A stretch of DNA of 64,000 nucleotides from an uncultured Clostridium sp. (GTDB taxonomy: Bacteria; Bacillota; Clostridia; Clostridiales; Clostridiaceae). Numbering within the stretch: the stretch's first letter is position 1; every line of letters begins with the position of its first letter. Below, one piece after another: positions 27,830-36,767 of the stretch. The stretch covers positions 400,001 through 464,000 of the forward strand of contig NZ_CAJURG010000001.1 of the NCBI RefSeq assembly GCF_910588715.1, in the 5' to 3' direction. The notes beneath the pieces are model-generated. The model had not been told where the DNA came from, made no database searches, and saw only the letters and a list, made by a program, of their open reading frames with translations. Both the position numbers and the translations under genes were made by a program.

Positions 27830-29545
27830 TTAGAATAAATAATATCTTTGTGCTAATGGTAATTCACTTGCAGGTTCACAAGTTATTAATTCTCCATCAA
27901 CTGTAACATCATAAGTTTGTGGGTCAACTCTAATTTCTGGAGTAGCATCATTAAGCTTCATATCTTTCTTAGTTAAGTTTCTAATTCCACCAACTGGTAA
28001 TACTGTTTTTTCTAATCCTAATTCTTCTTTAATTCCATGCTCATAAGCATATTTAGAAACAAATGTAATACAAGTTGAGTTTTTAGCTTTACCAAGTGCT
28101 GCATAACACTCTCTATATACAACTGGTTGACATGTTGGAATTGAAGCATTAGCATCTCCAATTATTCCTCTAATAGCCATTCCACCTTTAATTACTAAAT
28201 GAGGTTTAACTCCAAAATATGCTGGTTCCCAAAGTACTAAATCAGCAAATTTACCAACTTCAATTGAACCAATATATTTATCCATACCTTGTGCTATAGC
28301 AGGGTTAATTGTGTATTTTGCTATATATCTTCTAACTCTATTGTTATCGTTATATTCACTATCATTTGGGAAAGTTCCTCTTTGTTTCTTCATTTTTGAA
28401 GCTGTTTGCCAAGTTCTTGTTACAACTTCTCCAATTCTTCCCATAGCTAATGTATCAGAGCTCATAATACTAAATATACCCATATCTTGGAATATATCTT
28501 CTGCTGCTATTGTTTGATGTCTTATTCTTGAATCAGCAAAAGCTATATCTTCTGGTACTTTTGCATCTAAGTGATGACAAACCATAAGCATATCTAAATG
28601 TTCTGCTATTGTATTAACTGTATAAGGTTTTGTTGGATTAGTTGATGCAGGTAATACATTTATTTGTGAAGCTACTTTCATTAAATCTGGTGCGTGACCG
28701 CCTCCAGCTCCTTCAGTATGATATGTATGAATTACTCTACCAGCAATTGCTTGAATAGTGTGTTCTACAAATCCACCTTCATTTAAAGTATCACTATGTA
28801 ATGCAACTTGAATATCATACTTTTCAGCAGTTTCTAATGCATAATTTATAGCTGATCTTGTTGCCCCCCAATCTTCATGTACTTTAAGGGAAATTGCTCC
28901 GGCTTCAACTTGCTCAGCATTAACATCAATATTTGCCCCACTACCTTTTCCTAATATACCAACATTTATTGGCCATCCATCTGCTGATTTTAACATTTCT
29001 TTAATGTTCCAAGCACCTGGAGTTGAAGTAACAGCATTTGTTCCATCTACTGGACCAGTTCCTCCTCCAACTAAAGTGGTTATTCCTCCCTCTAATGCTA
29101 CTTGTGCACATCCTGGATGAATATAATGAACGTGAGTATCAATACCACCTGCAGTAATTATTCTACCTTCACCTGCTAAAGCCTCAGTACCAACCCCTAC
29201 AACGAAGTCAACATTATCCATTGTATCTGGGTTACCACCTTTACCTATTGCAAGTATTTTCCCATCTTTAATACCTATATCAGCTTTATATATTCCTGTA
29301 TAATCTACTATTGTTGCTCCAGTTATTATCATATCTACAACTTCTGGATTTTTTCTTGTTTGTGTAGCATTTTGACCCATGCCATCTCTAAGAGTCTTTC
29401 CTCCACCAAACTTACATTCATTTCCGTAACCTGTGTAATCTTTTTCAATTTTTATAAAAAGATCAGTATCTCCAAGTCTTATACTATCTCCTTCTGTAGG
29501 ACCAAATAATTCTGCATATCTATGTCTATCAATTTCAAAACTCAT
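27830..29545 (-). CDS. ureC: Urease alpha subunit UreC
   Basis: 571 aa, full length. All nickel ligands are present: HVH in GGIDTHVHYIHPG, the carbamylated Lys in SLKVHEDWG, His in ALHSDTLNEGG and HTYHTEGAGGGHAPD, and the Asp in MSSDTLAMGR. The mobile flap VCHHLD carries the catalytic His. It hydrolyses urea to ammonia and carbamate in the cytoplasm. Start overlaps the ureB stop by one base. Confidence 0.98.
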   Translation of the reverse strand: MSFEIDRHRYAELFGPTEGDSIRLGDTDLFIKIEKDYTGYGNECKFGGGKTLRDGMGQNATQTRKNPEVVDMIITGATIVDYTGIYKADIGIKDGKILAIGKGGNPDTMDNVDFVVGVGTEALAGEGRIITAGGIDTHVHYIHPGCAQVALEGGITTLVGGGTGPVDGTNAVTSTPGAWNIKEMLKSADGWPINVGILGKGSGANIDVNAEQVEAGAISLKVHEDWGATRSAINYALETAEKYDIQVALHSDTLNEGGFVEHTIQAIAGRVIHTYHTEGAGGGHAPDLMKVASQINVLPASTNPTKPYTVNTIAEHLDMLMVCHHLDAKVPEDIAFADSRIRHQTIAAEDIFQDMGIFSIMSSDTLAMGRIGEVVTRTWQTASKMKKQRGTFPNDSEYNDNNRVRRYIAKYTINPAIAQGMDKYIGSIEVGKFADLVLWEPAYFGVKPHLVIKGGMAIRGIIGDANASIPTCQPVVYRECYAALGKAKNSTCITFVSKYAYEHGIKEELGLEKTVLPVGGIRNLTKKDMKLNDATPEIRVDPQTYDVTVDGELITCEPASELPLAQRYYLF

Positions 29546-29880
29546 TATTTTTCACCGCTCCCTTTTGACATTCCATCTAAGAATCCATCACACATATTTC
29601 TAATTCCATAAACTCTTCTATATCCTCCGATATCAATTAAGTTTACTTCTTTTTTATCTCCAGGTTCAAATCTAACAGCTGTTCCTGAAGGTATATCTAA
29701 TCTTTTCCCCCAAGCAGCATCTCTATCGAAATCTAATGAATCATTTACTTCATAAAAATGATAATGTGAACCTATTTGAACTGGTCTATCTCCAGTATTA
29801 ACAACTTGTAATTTTATTGCTTCTTTTCCCTTATTGTATTCAATTGTTCCTTCTTGTATTTTTAATTCACCTGGTATCAT
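29545..29880 (-). CDS. ureB: Urease beta subunit UreB
   Basis: 111 aa; signatures MIPGELKIQEG, QIGSHYHFYEVN, and GTAVRFEPGDKKEVNLI...GGYRRVYGI. Separate from UreA, so the enzyme is the three-subunit form (not the fused Helicobacter type). 13 bp after ureA. Confidence 0.97.
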   Translation of the reverse strand: MIPGELKIQEGTIEYNKGKEAIKLQVVNTGDRPVQIGSHYHFYEVNDSLDFDRDAAWGKRLDIPSGTAVRFEPGDKKEVNLIDIGGYRRVYGIRNMCDGFLDGMSKGSGEK

Positions 29881-29893
29881 ATTTTAGACCTCC

Positions 29894-30196
29894 CTATTTG
29901 ATTGGTTCATGTACTGTAACTAGTTTAGTTCCATCTGGAAAAGTACATTCAACTTGAACAACATGAATCATTTCTGGAACTCCTTCCATAACCTCATCTC
30001 TTGATAAAATTTTTGTTCCATAATCCATTAAATACTCAACTGATTTTCCTTCTCTAGCCCCTTCTAACATTTCATCAGTTATTATCGCCATACACTCAGG
30101 ATAATTTAATTTTAATCCTTTAGCTTTTCTTTTGCGAGCTACATCAGCTGCAACTGCAATCATTAATTTTTCTTGTTCTCTAACGGTTAAATGCAA
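29894..30196 (-). CDS. ureA: Urease gamma subunit UreA, TTG start
   Basis: 100 aa; MHLTVREQEKLMIAVAAD and KGLKLNYPE are family hallmarks, and the end HVVQVECTFPDGTKLVTVHEPI is complete. The start codon is TTG (30194-30196) with GGGAGG 8 nt upstream; length matches the family exactly from there. First structural gene of the urease operon. Confidence 0.96.
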   Translation of the reverse strand: MHLTVREQEKLMIAVAADVARKRKAKGLKLNYPECMAIITDEMLEGAREGKSVEYLMDYGTKILSRDEVMEGVPEMIHVVQVECTFPDGTKLVTVHEPIK

Positions 30197-30280
30197 AATA
30201 AATTCCTCCCTTTTTTAATCAACTAATAAATTTATTCGACAATTTTTAGTTTTTCACTTTCTATATTATTTTATTCAATT

Positions 30281-30997
30281 CTATTCATTAAATTTTACAT
30301 TTCCATCTAAACTATAATAAGCTCCAACAACCTTTACTTTTCCTTGTTCTATTAAGTGTTTAACAATATCATCTTGTGATATTTCCCTTACTACAGCATC
30401 TATATTATTATGGATCGCATCATCTACTGTTCCATTTTTATTTACACTTGGGGATATTTTTTCAACAAATGATTCCATATTTCCTTCTACTTTTTCATTT
30501 TTAACAACCTCATTATATGTTGCTGTTACAGCACCACAGCTTTGATGACCCATAACAACCACTAATGGTGTGTTTAAATGTTCTACTGCATACTCTATAG
30601 ATCCTAAAGCATCATCATCTACAACATTTCCTGCAATTCTTACATCAAATATTTCTCCAAGTCCTGCATTAAAGACAGTAGTAGGAGTTACTCTAGAATC
30701 TGAACAAGACACAATTACTGCATATGGATTTTGACCATCTTTAAGTGAATCTCTTCTTTCTTTATTTACATTTCTTAATATTGATGTGTCAGTAACAAAT
30801 CTAGCATTCCCATCTTTTAATATTTGTAAAGCTTCATCAGCTGATGATACTGCAGTATCAATTACTACAAATTCAGTTACACTGCCATTAGGTGTGTTAT
30901 TTACAGTTTTATTTGTTGTATTATTTGTAGTACTATCTCCACATCCAACTAAAAACATTGAACTAACAATAAGCATTGCTATTAATTTTCTCTTCAT
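30281..30997 (-). CDS. Lipoprotein beta-carbonic anhydrase
   Basis: 238 aa. Signal sequence with lipobox LVGC (Cys19), so the mature enzyme is tethered outside the membrane. Then a Thr/Asn-rich linker and a beta-carbonic anhydrase domain with zinc ligands in VSCSDSR (Cys, Asp) and MGHQSCGAV (His, Cys). It interconverts CO2 and bicarbonate. It is 84 bp upstream of ureA on the same strand with no strong terminator between, so it may be co-expressed with urease and buffer the CO2 released. Confidence 0.9.
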   Translation of the reverse strand: MKRKLIAMLIVSSMFLVGCGDSTTNNTTNKTVNNTPNGSVTEFVVIDTAVSSADEALQILKDGNARFVTDTSILRNVNKERRDSLKDGQNPYAVIVSCSDSRVTPTTVFNAGLGEIFDVRIAGNVVDDDALGSIEYAVEHLNTPLVVVMGHQSCGAVTATYNEVVKNEKVEGNMESFVEKISPSVNKNGTVDDAIHNNIDAVVREISQDDIVKHLIEQGKVKVVGAYYSLDGNVKFNE

Positions 30998-31049
30998 AAT
31001 ATTTCCTCCATTATTTTTTTACATAATTAAACTTATTTCAATTATGTTT

Positions 31050-31077
31050 ATTAAATATAATATTCGCAAAAATTCAA
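31050..31077 (-). promoter_or_regulatory. Possible sigma-A promoter for carbonic anhydrase/urease
   Basis: On the minus strand TTGAAT (31077-31072) and TTTAAT (31055-31050) are 16 bp apart, about 50 bp before the carbonic anhydrase start. Judged by eye in AT-rich DNA, so weak evidence. Confidence 0.3.
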
Positions 31078-31105
31078 TAAGATATTCATTTGCTTATAAA
31101 TAAAA

Positions 31106-31155
31106 AAGTTGCATTACAACTTAAATTAAATAATTTAATTGCAATACAACTCTAC
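31106..31155. terminator. Imperfect hairpin after xth
   Basis: AGTTGCATTACAA pairs with TTGCAATACAACT with two mismatches; an A-rich stretch lies on the left and TTTTATTTTT on the right. It separates xth from the carbonic anhydrase promoter. Confidence 0.4.
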
Positions 31156-31157
31156 TT

Positions 31158-31916
31158 TTATTTTTCAGATATAACTAACTCAACTGGACAATGATCTGAA
31201 CCTAAAACTTCAGTATGTATTTTAGCCTCTTTTAATCTACTCTCTAATTCTTTAGAAACTATAAAATAATCTATTCTCCATCCAGCATTATTTTTTCTTG
31301 AGTTAAATCTATATGACCACCAAGAATATACACCTTTTAAATCTGGATAAAAATATCTAAAACTATCTATAAATCCAGAATCTAATAATTTAGTAAATTT
31401 CTCTCTTTCTTCATCTGTAAATCCAGCATTCTTTCTATTTGTCTTTGGATTTTTTAAATCAATTTCTTTATGTGCAACATTTAAGTCTCCACATACTATT
31501 ACTGCCTTATTTTCTTCTAATGATTTTAAATATTTTCTAAAATCATCTTCCCAGCTCATTCTATAATCTAGTCTTGCTAGTTCATTTTGTGAATTTGGAG
31601 TATAAACTGTAATCATAAAAAAGTCTTCAAACTCCAATGTAATTACTCTTCCTTCTTTATCATGTTCTTCAATACCTATTCCATAATTAACCGACAACGG
31701 TTTCTTTTTAGTGAATATAGCTGTACCACTATAACCTTTTTTCTCAGCATAATTCCAATACTGATTGTATCCTTCAAGTTCAAGACTTATTTGCCCTTCT
31801 TGACATTTACTTTCTTGAATACAAAAAATATCTGCATCAATTTCTTTAAAAAAATCTAAAAACCCTTTTTGTACACAAGCCCTTATTCCATTTACATTCC
31901 ATGATATTAATTTCAT
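31158..31916 (-). CDS. xth: Exodeoxyribonuclease III
   Basis: 252 aa AP endonuclease/exonuclease III. Motifs: SWNVNGIRA at the start, FCIQESK (metal Glu), VYTPNSQNEL, VVCGDLNVAHKEIDL (catalytic Asp, Asn) and LGSDHCPVEL (catalytic His). It repairs abasic sites in the cytoplasm. A 15-bp terminator separates it from glyA upstream, so it is likely monocistronic. Confidence 0.97.
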   Translation of the reverse strand: MKLISWNVNGIRACVQKGFLDFFKEIDADIFCIQESKCQEGQISLELEGYNQYWNYAEKKGYSGTAIFTKKKPLSVNYGIGIEEHDKEGRVITLEFEDFFMITVYTPNSQNELARLDYRMSWEDDFRKYLKSLEENKAVIVCGDLNVAHKEIDLKNPKTNRKNAGFTDEEREKFTKLLDSGFIDSFRYFYPDLKGVYSWWSYRFNSRKNNAGWRIDYFIVSKELESRLKEAKIHTEVLGSDHCPVELVISEK

Positions 31917-31953
31917 TTTTCTTCTCCTTTAATTACAAAATTAAATTTAAAAA

Positions 31954-31998
31954 GTAAGAGTGAAAAGTCAAAATTAATTTTTAACTTTTCTCTCTTAC
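31954..31998. terminator. Terminator after glyA
   Basis: GTAAGAGTGAAAAGT (31954-31968) with ACTTTTCTCTCTTAC (31984-31998), one mismatch, 15-nt loop; lies between glyA and xth. Confidence 0.65.
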
Positions 31999-32008
31999 CT
32001 CTTAAATT

Positions 32009-33244
32009 TTAATTATATAATGGGTATTTAGAACAAAGTGATTTTACTCTATCTCTTAATATTTCTAAATTTGAATCTTTATTATCTATAGCTTCATTTA
32101 TTATACTTGCTATTTCCTTCATAGCTTCAACATCAAATCCCCTTGTTGTAACTGCTGCTGTTCCTATTCTAATTCCAGACGTAACAAAAGGACTTCTAGT
32201 TTCATTTGGAACTGTATTTTTATTAACAGTAATTCCAATAGAATCAAGAATGTTTTCTGCTTCTTTTCCTGTAATATCTTTATTAGTTAAATCTACAAGA
32301 ATTAAATGATTATCTGTCCCGTTAGAAACTAACTTAAATCCAGACTTAACTAATTCATCTCCTAAAACTTTGCAGTTTAAAACTACATTTTTCATATACT
32401 CCTTAAAACTAGGTTCTAATGCTTCTTTAAAGCATACTGCTTTTGCTGCAATTACATGCATAAGTGGCCCACCTTGCATACCTGGGAATATATTTTTATC
32501 TAATTCCTTTGCATACTTTTCTTTACAAAGAATTAATCCACCTCTTGGCCCTCTTAATGTTTTATGAGTTGTTGAAGTTACAAAATCAGCATAAGGAACT
32601 GGTGATGGATGTTCTCCAGCTGCAACTAATCCTGCTATATGTGCCATATCTACCATGAAGTATGCTCCAACTTCATCACAAATATCTCTAAATTTCTTAA
32701 AATCTATAATTCTTGAATATGCACTTGCTCCAGCTACAATTAATTTAGGTTTATGTTTTAACGCAAGTTCTCTTACATTATCATAATTAATTTCTTCTGT
32801 TTCACTATCAACTCCATAAGATACAAAGTTAAATAACTTTCCAGAAAAGTTTACTGGTGAACCATGAGTTAAATGACCTCCATGACTTAAATCCATTCCA
32901 AGAACTGTATCACCTGGTTCTAATATTGTAAAATATACTGCCATATTTGCTTGAGACCCTGAATGTGGCTGTACATTAGCATGTTCAGCTCCAAAAAGCT
33001 TTTTAGCTCTATTTCTAGCAATTTCTTCAATATTATCAACTATTTCGCATCCACCATAATAACGCTTACTTGGATAACCCTCTGCATACTTATTAGTTAA
33101 ATGAGAACCCATAGCTTCCATTACTGCTTTTGATGCAAAATTTTCTGAAGCAATAAGTTCAATCCCCTCTCTTTGTCTTTTTAGCTCTTCCTCCATTAAA
33201 TCAAAAATTTCTCTGTCTTCTTTCATTACATTTATAAAATCCAT
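32009..33244 (-). CDS. glyA: Serine hydroxymethyltransferase
   Basis: 411 aa. PLP-binding lysine in TSTTHKTLRGPRGG; N-terminal ELIASENF, YAEGYPSKRYYGG, and HSGSQANMAVY are all typical. Interconverts serine and glycine with tetrahydrofolate, feeding one-carbon metabolism. Divergent from a serine/threonine exporter pair across a 150-bp gap, which is a plausible functional pairing for serine balance. Confidence 0.98.
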   Translation of the reverse strand: MDFINVMKEDREIFDLMEEELKRQREGIELIASENFASKAVMEAMGSHLTNKYAEGYPSKRYYGGCEIVDNIEEIARNRAKKLFGAEHANVQPHSGSQANMAVYFTILEPGDTVLGMDLSHGGHLTHGSPVNFSGKLFNFVSYGVDSETEEINYDNVRELALKHKPKLIVAGASAYSRIIDFKKFRDICDEVGAYFMVDMAHIAGLVAAGEHPSPVPYADFVTSTTHKTLRGPRGGLILCKEKYAKELDKNIFPGMQGGPLMHVIAAKAVCFKEALEPSFKEYMKNVVLNCKVLGDELVKSGFKLVSNGTDNHLILVDLTNKDITGKEAENILDSIGITVNKNTVPNETRSPFVTSGIRIGTAAVTTRGFDVEAMKEIASIINEAIDNKDSNLEILRDRVKSLCSKYPLYN

Positions 33245-33330
33245 TTAATCACCCCAATTATCTTTTTATAAAATTATATATATAAATATAAATTAATTCA
33301 ACTACTTTTTAATATAAATCTATATATATG

Positions 33331-33359
33331 TACATTTTTATAAATTCTTATGGTATAAT
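33331..33359 (+). promoter_or_regulatory. Extended -10 promoter for ThrE-like genes
   Basis: TGGTATAAT (33351-33359) gives an extended -10; a poor -35 TACATT lies 17 bp upstream. 36 bp before the start codon of the exporter gene. Confidence 0.45.
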
Positions 33360-33395
33360 ACTAAAAAAATTTAAAAATTATAGGAGTTTTGTATT

Positions 33396-34154
33396 ATGAA
33401 TGAAATACTTCAAGTTGCAATGCTTGCTGGACAAATGATTTTAGAAAATGGAGGAGAAACTTATAGAGTAGAGGAAACAATTTGGAGAATTTGCAAAATA
33501 TACGGTGCTGAAGAAGCTGAAAGTTTTGCTACTCCAACAGGAATTATGGCTTCAATTTGCCATGAAAATAAAATATACTCATTAACACGTCGTGTTTCTA
33601 ATAGAACTGTTAATTTAGATAAAATTGATAAAGTAAATGATTTATCTAGAAGTATATTATCTAAAAATTTATCTGTTAATGATTTTAAAAAAGAACTGAT
33701 TAAAATAAATAAGGAAGATATTTATCCAACTTATGTTATTATAATTTTTTCTGCTTTAGGGGCTGGCTCATTCTCAGTCCTATTTGGAGGAACATTTAAG
33801 GATGTTTTCTCTGCCTTTTTAATTGGACTAATAATTAAATACATAACTATAAAATGGTCTGAAATTGGAATAAACTCATTTTTTATAAATAGTATATGTA
33901 GCGGCATATCCGCACTTTTAGCTATAATTCTTTATAAACTTGGGATTGCAAGTCAAGTAAATCAAACTATTATAGGTTCTATAATGTTATTAGTACCCGG
34001 ATTAGCTATTACTAATGCTATTAGAGATACAATTTCAGGTGATTTATTATCTGGAGTTATAAGAGCCGCTGAAGCATTTTTGGTTGCTATATCTATTGCT
34101 GTAGGTACTGGTGCAGTATTAAGCTTCTGGATATCAAATATTGGGGGAATTTAA
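33396..34154 (+). CDS. Threonine/serine exporter, ThrE N-terminal (YjjP-like) subunit
   Basis: 252 aa. Soluble N-terminal domain with the conserved GGETYRVEETIWRIC and FATPTGIMAS, then five transmembrane helices (from about residue 110). In Corynebacterium ThrE is one chain; here, as in E. coli YjjP/YjjB, the two halves are separate genes. TAGGAG precedes the ATG. Probably exports serine, threonine or a related small metabolite. Confidence 0.88.
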   Translation: MNEILQVAMLAGQMILENGGETYRVEETIWRICKIYGAEEAESFATPTGIMASICHENKIYSLTRRVSNRTVNLDKIDKVNDLSRSILSKNLSVNDFKKELIKINKEDIYPTYVIIIFSALGAGSFSVLFGGTFKDVFSAFLIGLIIKYITIKWSEIGINSFFINSICSGISALLAIILYKLGIASQVNQTIIGSIMLLVPGLAITNAIRDTISGDLLSGVIRAAEAFLVAISIAVGTGAVLSFWISNIGGI

Positions 34155-34155
34155 A

Positions 34156-34614
34156 ATGATTATTTGGGTTACACTTGTATCTTTTTTTGCAACATTTGGA
34201 TTTTGTATAGCTTTTAATATTCGTGGTAAAAAAATATTTTTTGCTGCATTAGGTGGAGCTATAAGTTGGTTTTTTTATTCATTACCACTTGAAATGGGAT
34301 TATCAGAAATTTCTTCATTATTTATTTCTTCAGTTATTTTCAGTGTATATAGTGAAGTACTTGCAAGAATTTTTAAAACACCTGTTACAACGTTTGTTGT
34401 TTGTGCTTTAATTCCATTAGTTCCTGGTAGTGGAATGTATTATACTATGCGTGAAGCAGTTTTAGGTAATATATCTAAATCTTTAGAACTGGGACTTAAT
34501 ACACTAGCTAGTGCTGGTACATTAGCCTTAGGGGTTTTGTTTGTTTCAACACTTACAAGATTAATCCTTAGTGCTAAAAGGAAAAAGGAAATGAAAAAAT
34601 TTGCTCAAAAATAA
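34156..34614 (+). CDS. Threonine/serine exporter, ThrE C-terminal (YjjB-like) subunit
   Basis: 152 aa from ATG 34156, 1 nt after the stop of the preceding gene; GGGGG inside the end of that gene is its ribosome site. Five transmembrane helices with LIPLVPGSGMYYTM, the DUF3815 signature. It completes the exporter with the upstream gene. Confidence 0.87.
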   Translation: MIIWVTLVSFFATFGFCIAFNIRGKKIFFAALGGAISWFFYSLPLEMGLSEISSLFISSVIFSVYSEVLARIFKTPVTTFVVCALIPLVPGSGMYYTMREAVLGNISKSLELGLNTLASAGTLALGVLFVSTLTRLILSAKRKKEMKKFAQK

Positions 34615-34620
34615 TACATA

Positions 34621-34657
34621 AAAAATAATCTCAACATAAACTGTTGAGATTATTTTT
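34621..34657. terminator. Terminator after exporter genes
   Basis: AAAAATAATCTCAACA (34621-34636) and TGTTGAGATTATTTTT (34642-34657): perfect 16-bp stem, 5-nt loop. Confidence 0.85.
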
Positions 34658-34661
34658 TATA

Positions 34662-34808
34662 CTATTTCATCTTATTTTTTAATTTCTTATATAATTTAGC
34701 ATTTTCAACTAAGTCTTTTAAATCTTCTGCCATTTCCATTATAAGTCCACTTTTCATTTTTGCCTTATGCATTTTTTTATTCATTTTTTTCATCATTTTG
34801 TTTTTCAT
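34662..34808 (-). CDS. Small Lys/Met-rich protein, 48 aa
   Basis: GGGAGGAG precedes the ATG by 6 nt. Product begins MKNKMMKKMNKKMHKAKMK: nine methionines and about seventeen lysines in 48 residues, then an amphipathic helix (EDLKDLVENAKLYKKL). Strongly basic. Methionine-lysine density could reflect metal or nucleic-acid binding, but nothing proves either. Confidence 0.6.
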   Translation of the reverse strand: MKNKMMKKMNKKMHKAKMKSGLIMEMAEDLKDLVENAKLYKKLKNKMK

Positions 34809-34925
34809 AGTGACTCCTCCCTAATAAATATGTATAGAGTACTTACAATGTTATTTTAATCAAAATGCTCCTTTTTATCCTGTTAAATATTCTTATAATT
34901 TGAAATGACTAATATAATATACATA

Positions 34926-34952
34926 AAAAAGCCAGCAATTAGCTGGCTTTTT
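34926..34952 (-). terminator. Terminator of the hemZ-hisS-aspS transcript
   Basis: AAAAAGCCAGC (34926-34936) with GCTGGCTTTTT (34942-34952), perfect 11-bp stem, 5-nt loop, just after aspS. Confidence 0.85.
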
Positions 34953-34959
34953 AAACTTT

Positions 34960-36747
34960 TTATTCTTTATCCTGTGGTTTTACTATTAAGCCTAATTCAT
35001 CAATTTGTTTTTGATCTACAACATTTGGTGCTTCACTTAAATAACAGTAAGCATTTTGATTTTTAGGGAACGCTATAACATCTTTTATGTTTTCAGTTCC
35101 AGCTAAAAACATTACCATTCTATCAAGCCCAAAAGCTAATCCTCCATGTGGTGGTGGACCAAACTTAAATGCATCAATTAAAAATCCAAATCTTTCATAA
35201 GCTGATTCTTCAGTAAATCCTAAAGCTTTAAACATTCTTGTTTGAAGTGCAGAATCATGTATTCTTATAGAACCTCCACCTAACTCTTCACCATTTAATA
35301 CTAAGTCATACGCTTTAGATCTTACAGCACCTGGATTAGATTCAAGCATATCTAAATCTTCATCCATTGGAGATGTAAAAGGATGATGAGCAGCATGGTA
35401 TCTATCTTCTTCTTCATTATATTCAAATAATGGGAATTCTGTAATCCATGTAAAGTTAAATTCATTTTTATCTTTTATTAAATCAAATTGTTTAGCAAGT
35501 TCTAATCTTAATGCTCCTAAACTTTGGAATACTACAGAATTTTTATCTGCAACTATAAGTATTGCATCTCCAGTTTTAGCTCCCACTGTCTTAATTATAT
35601 TTTCAGTTACATCATCAGTTAAGAATTTAGCAATTGAAGATTTAACTCCATCTTCTTTAAGTTGAATCCAAGCAAGACCTTTGGCTTTATATCCCTTAAC
35701 AAAATCAACTAACTTATCTAGTGGTTTTCTTCCTAAATCAGCACCACCTTTTAAGCATAAAGCTCTAACACTTCCGCCAATTTCTAAAGCAGATTTAAAT
35801 ACTACAAAGTCTATATCTTTAACACAATCAGTAATATCTGTAATTTCCATACCAAATCTTAAATCTGGTTTATCTGAACCATACTTTTCCATAGCTTCTT
35901 TAAAAGGCATTCTTTTAATTGGAAGCTTAACTTCATAACCTAAAACTTCTTTAAATACATGAGCAATTAATCCTTCATTTAAAGCCATTACATCATCTTG
36001 CTCAACAAAGCTCATTTCTAAGTCAATTTGAGTAAACTCAGGTTGTCTGTTAGCTCTTAAATCTTCATCTCTAAAACATTTAGCAACTTGATAATATTTA
36101 TCAAATCCTGATACCATTAATAATTGCTTAAATATTTGAGGTGATTGTGGAAGTGCATAAAACATTCCTGGATAATTTCTTGATGGAACTAAATAATCTC
36201 TTGCTCCCTCTGGAGTACTCTTATTTAATATTGGAGTTTCTATTTCTAAAAATCCATTATTATCAAGGTAATCTCTAACGGCTTTTGTAGCTCTATTTCT
36301 TATCATAAAGATTTTTTGCATATCTGGTCTTCTAAGATCTAAATATCTATATTTTAATCTTATATTTTCTGCTGCATCTAATCCTTCTTTAATATATATT
36401 GGTGGAGTTTCTGATTCTGATAAAACTTTTATGCTTTCACATTTTAATTCTACTATTCCAGTTTCCATAGCAGCGTTTGGAGCTTCTCTTAAAACAACTT
36501 CTCCAGTTACAGCTATACAATATTCTGGTCTTACTGCTTTAGCTTTTTCAAAGCTTTCTGCATTAATTTCTTCACCAAAAACTATTTGCATAATTCCAGT
36601 TCTATCTCTAAGGTCTATAAATTGAAGACCTCCTAATTTTCTATTTCTTTGAACCCATCCCATAAGAGTTATTTTTTCTCCTACGTTTACTTCTCTCGGT
36701 TCACCACACATCATGGTTCTTTTTAATCCATTTAAAGCCTCACCCAT
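34960..36747 (-). CDS. aspS: Aspartyl-tRNA synthetase
   Basis: 595 aa bacterial-type class II enzyme: N-terminal OB anticodon-binding domain (VTLMGWVQRNRKLGG-like), motif 2 FRDEDLRANRQPEFTQID, GAD insertion domain, and motif 3 GGLAFGLDRMVM. Charges tRNA-Asp. 20 bp downstream of hisS in the conserved hisS-aspS order. Confidence 0.98.
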   Translation of the reverse strand: MGEALNGLKRTMMCGEPREVNVGEKITLMGWVQRNRKLGGLQFIDLRDRTGIMQIVFGEEINAESFEKAKAVRPEYCIAVTGEVVLREAPNAAMETGIVELKCESIKVLSESETPPIYIKEGLDAAENIRLKYRYLDLRRPDMQKIFMIRNRATKAVRDYLDNNGFLEIETPILNKSTPEGARDYLVPSRNYPGMFYALPQSPQIFKQLLMVSGFDKYYQVAKCFRDEDLRANRQPEFTQIDLEMSFVEQDDVMALNEGLIAHVFKEVLGYEVKLPIKRMPFKEAMEKYGSDKPDLRFGMEITDITDCVKDIDFVVFKSALEIGGSVRALCLKGGADLGRKPLDKLVDFVKGYKAKGLAWIQLKEDGVKSSIAKFLTDDVTENIIKTVGAKTGDAILIVADKNSVVFQSLGALRLELAKQFDLIKDKNEFNFTWITEFPLFEYNEEEDRYHAAHHPFTSPMDEDLDMLESNPGAVRSKAYDLVLNGEELGGGSIRIHDSALQTRMFKALGFTEESAYERFGFLIDAFKFGPPPHGGLAFGLDRMVMFLAGTENIKDVIAFPKNQNAYCYLSEAPNVVDQKQIDELGLIVKPQDKE

Positions 36748-36767
36748 AGTGTATTTTTTCCTCCTAA

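Noticed and set aside
30197..30280. NikR- or nitrogen-type operator before ureA
   Set aside because: I saw no convincing inverted repeat in the 84-bp gap; AT-rich matches are not meaningful.
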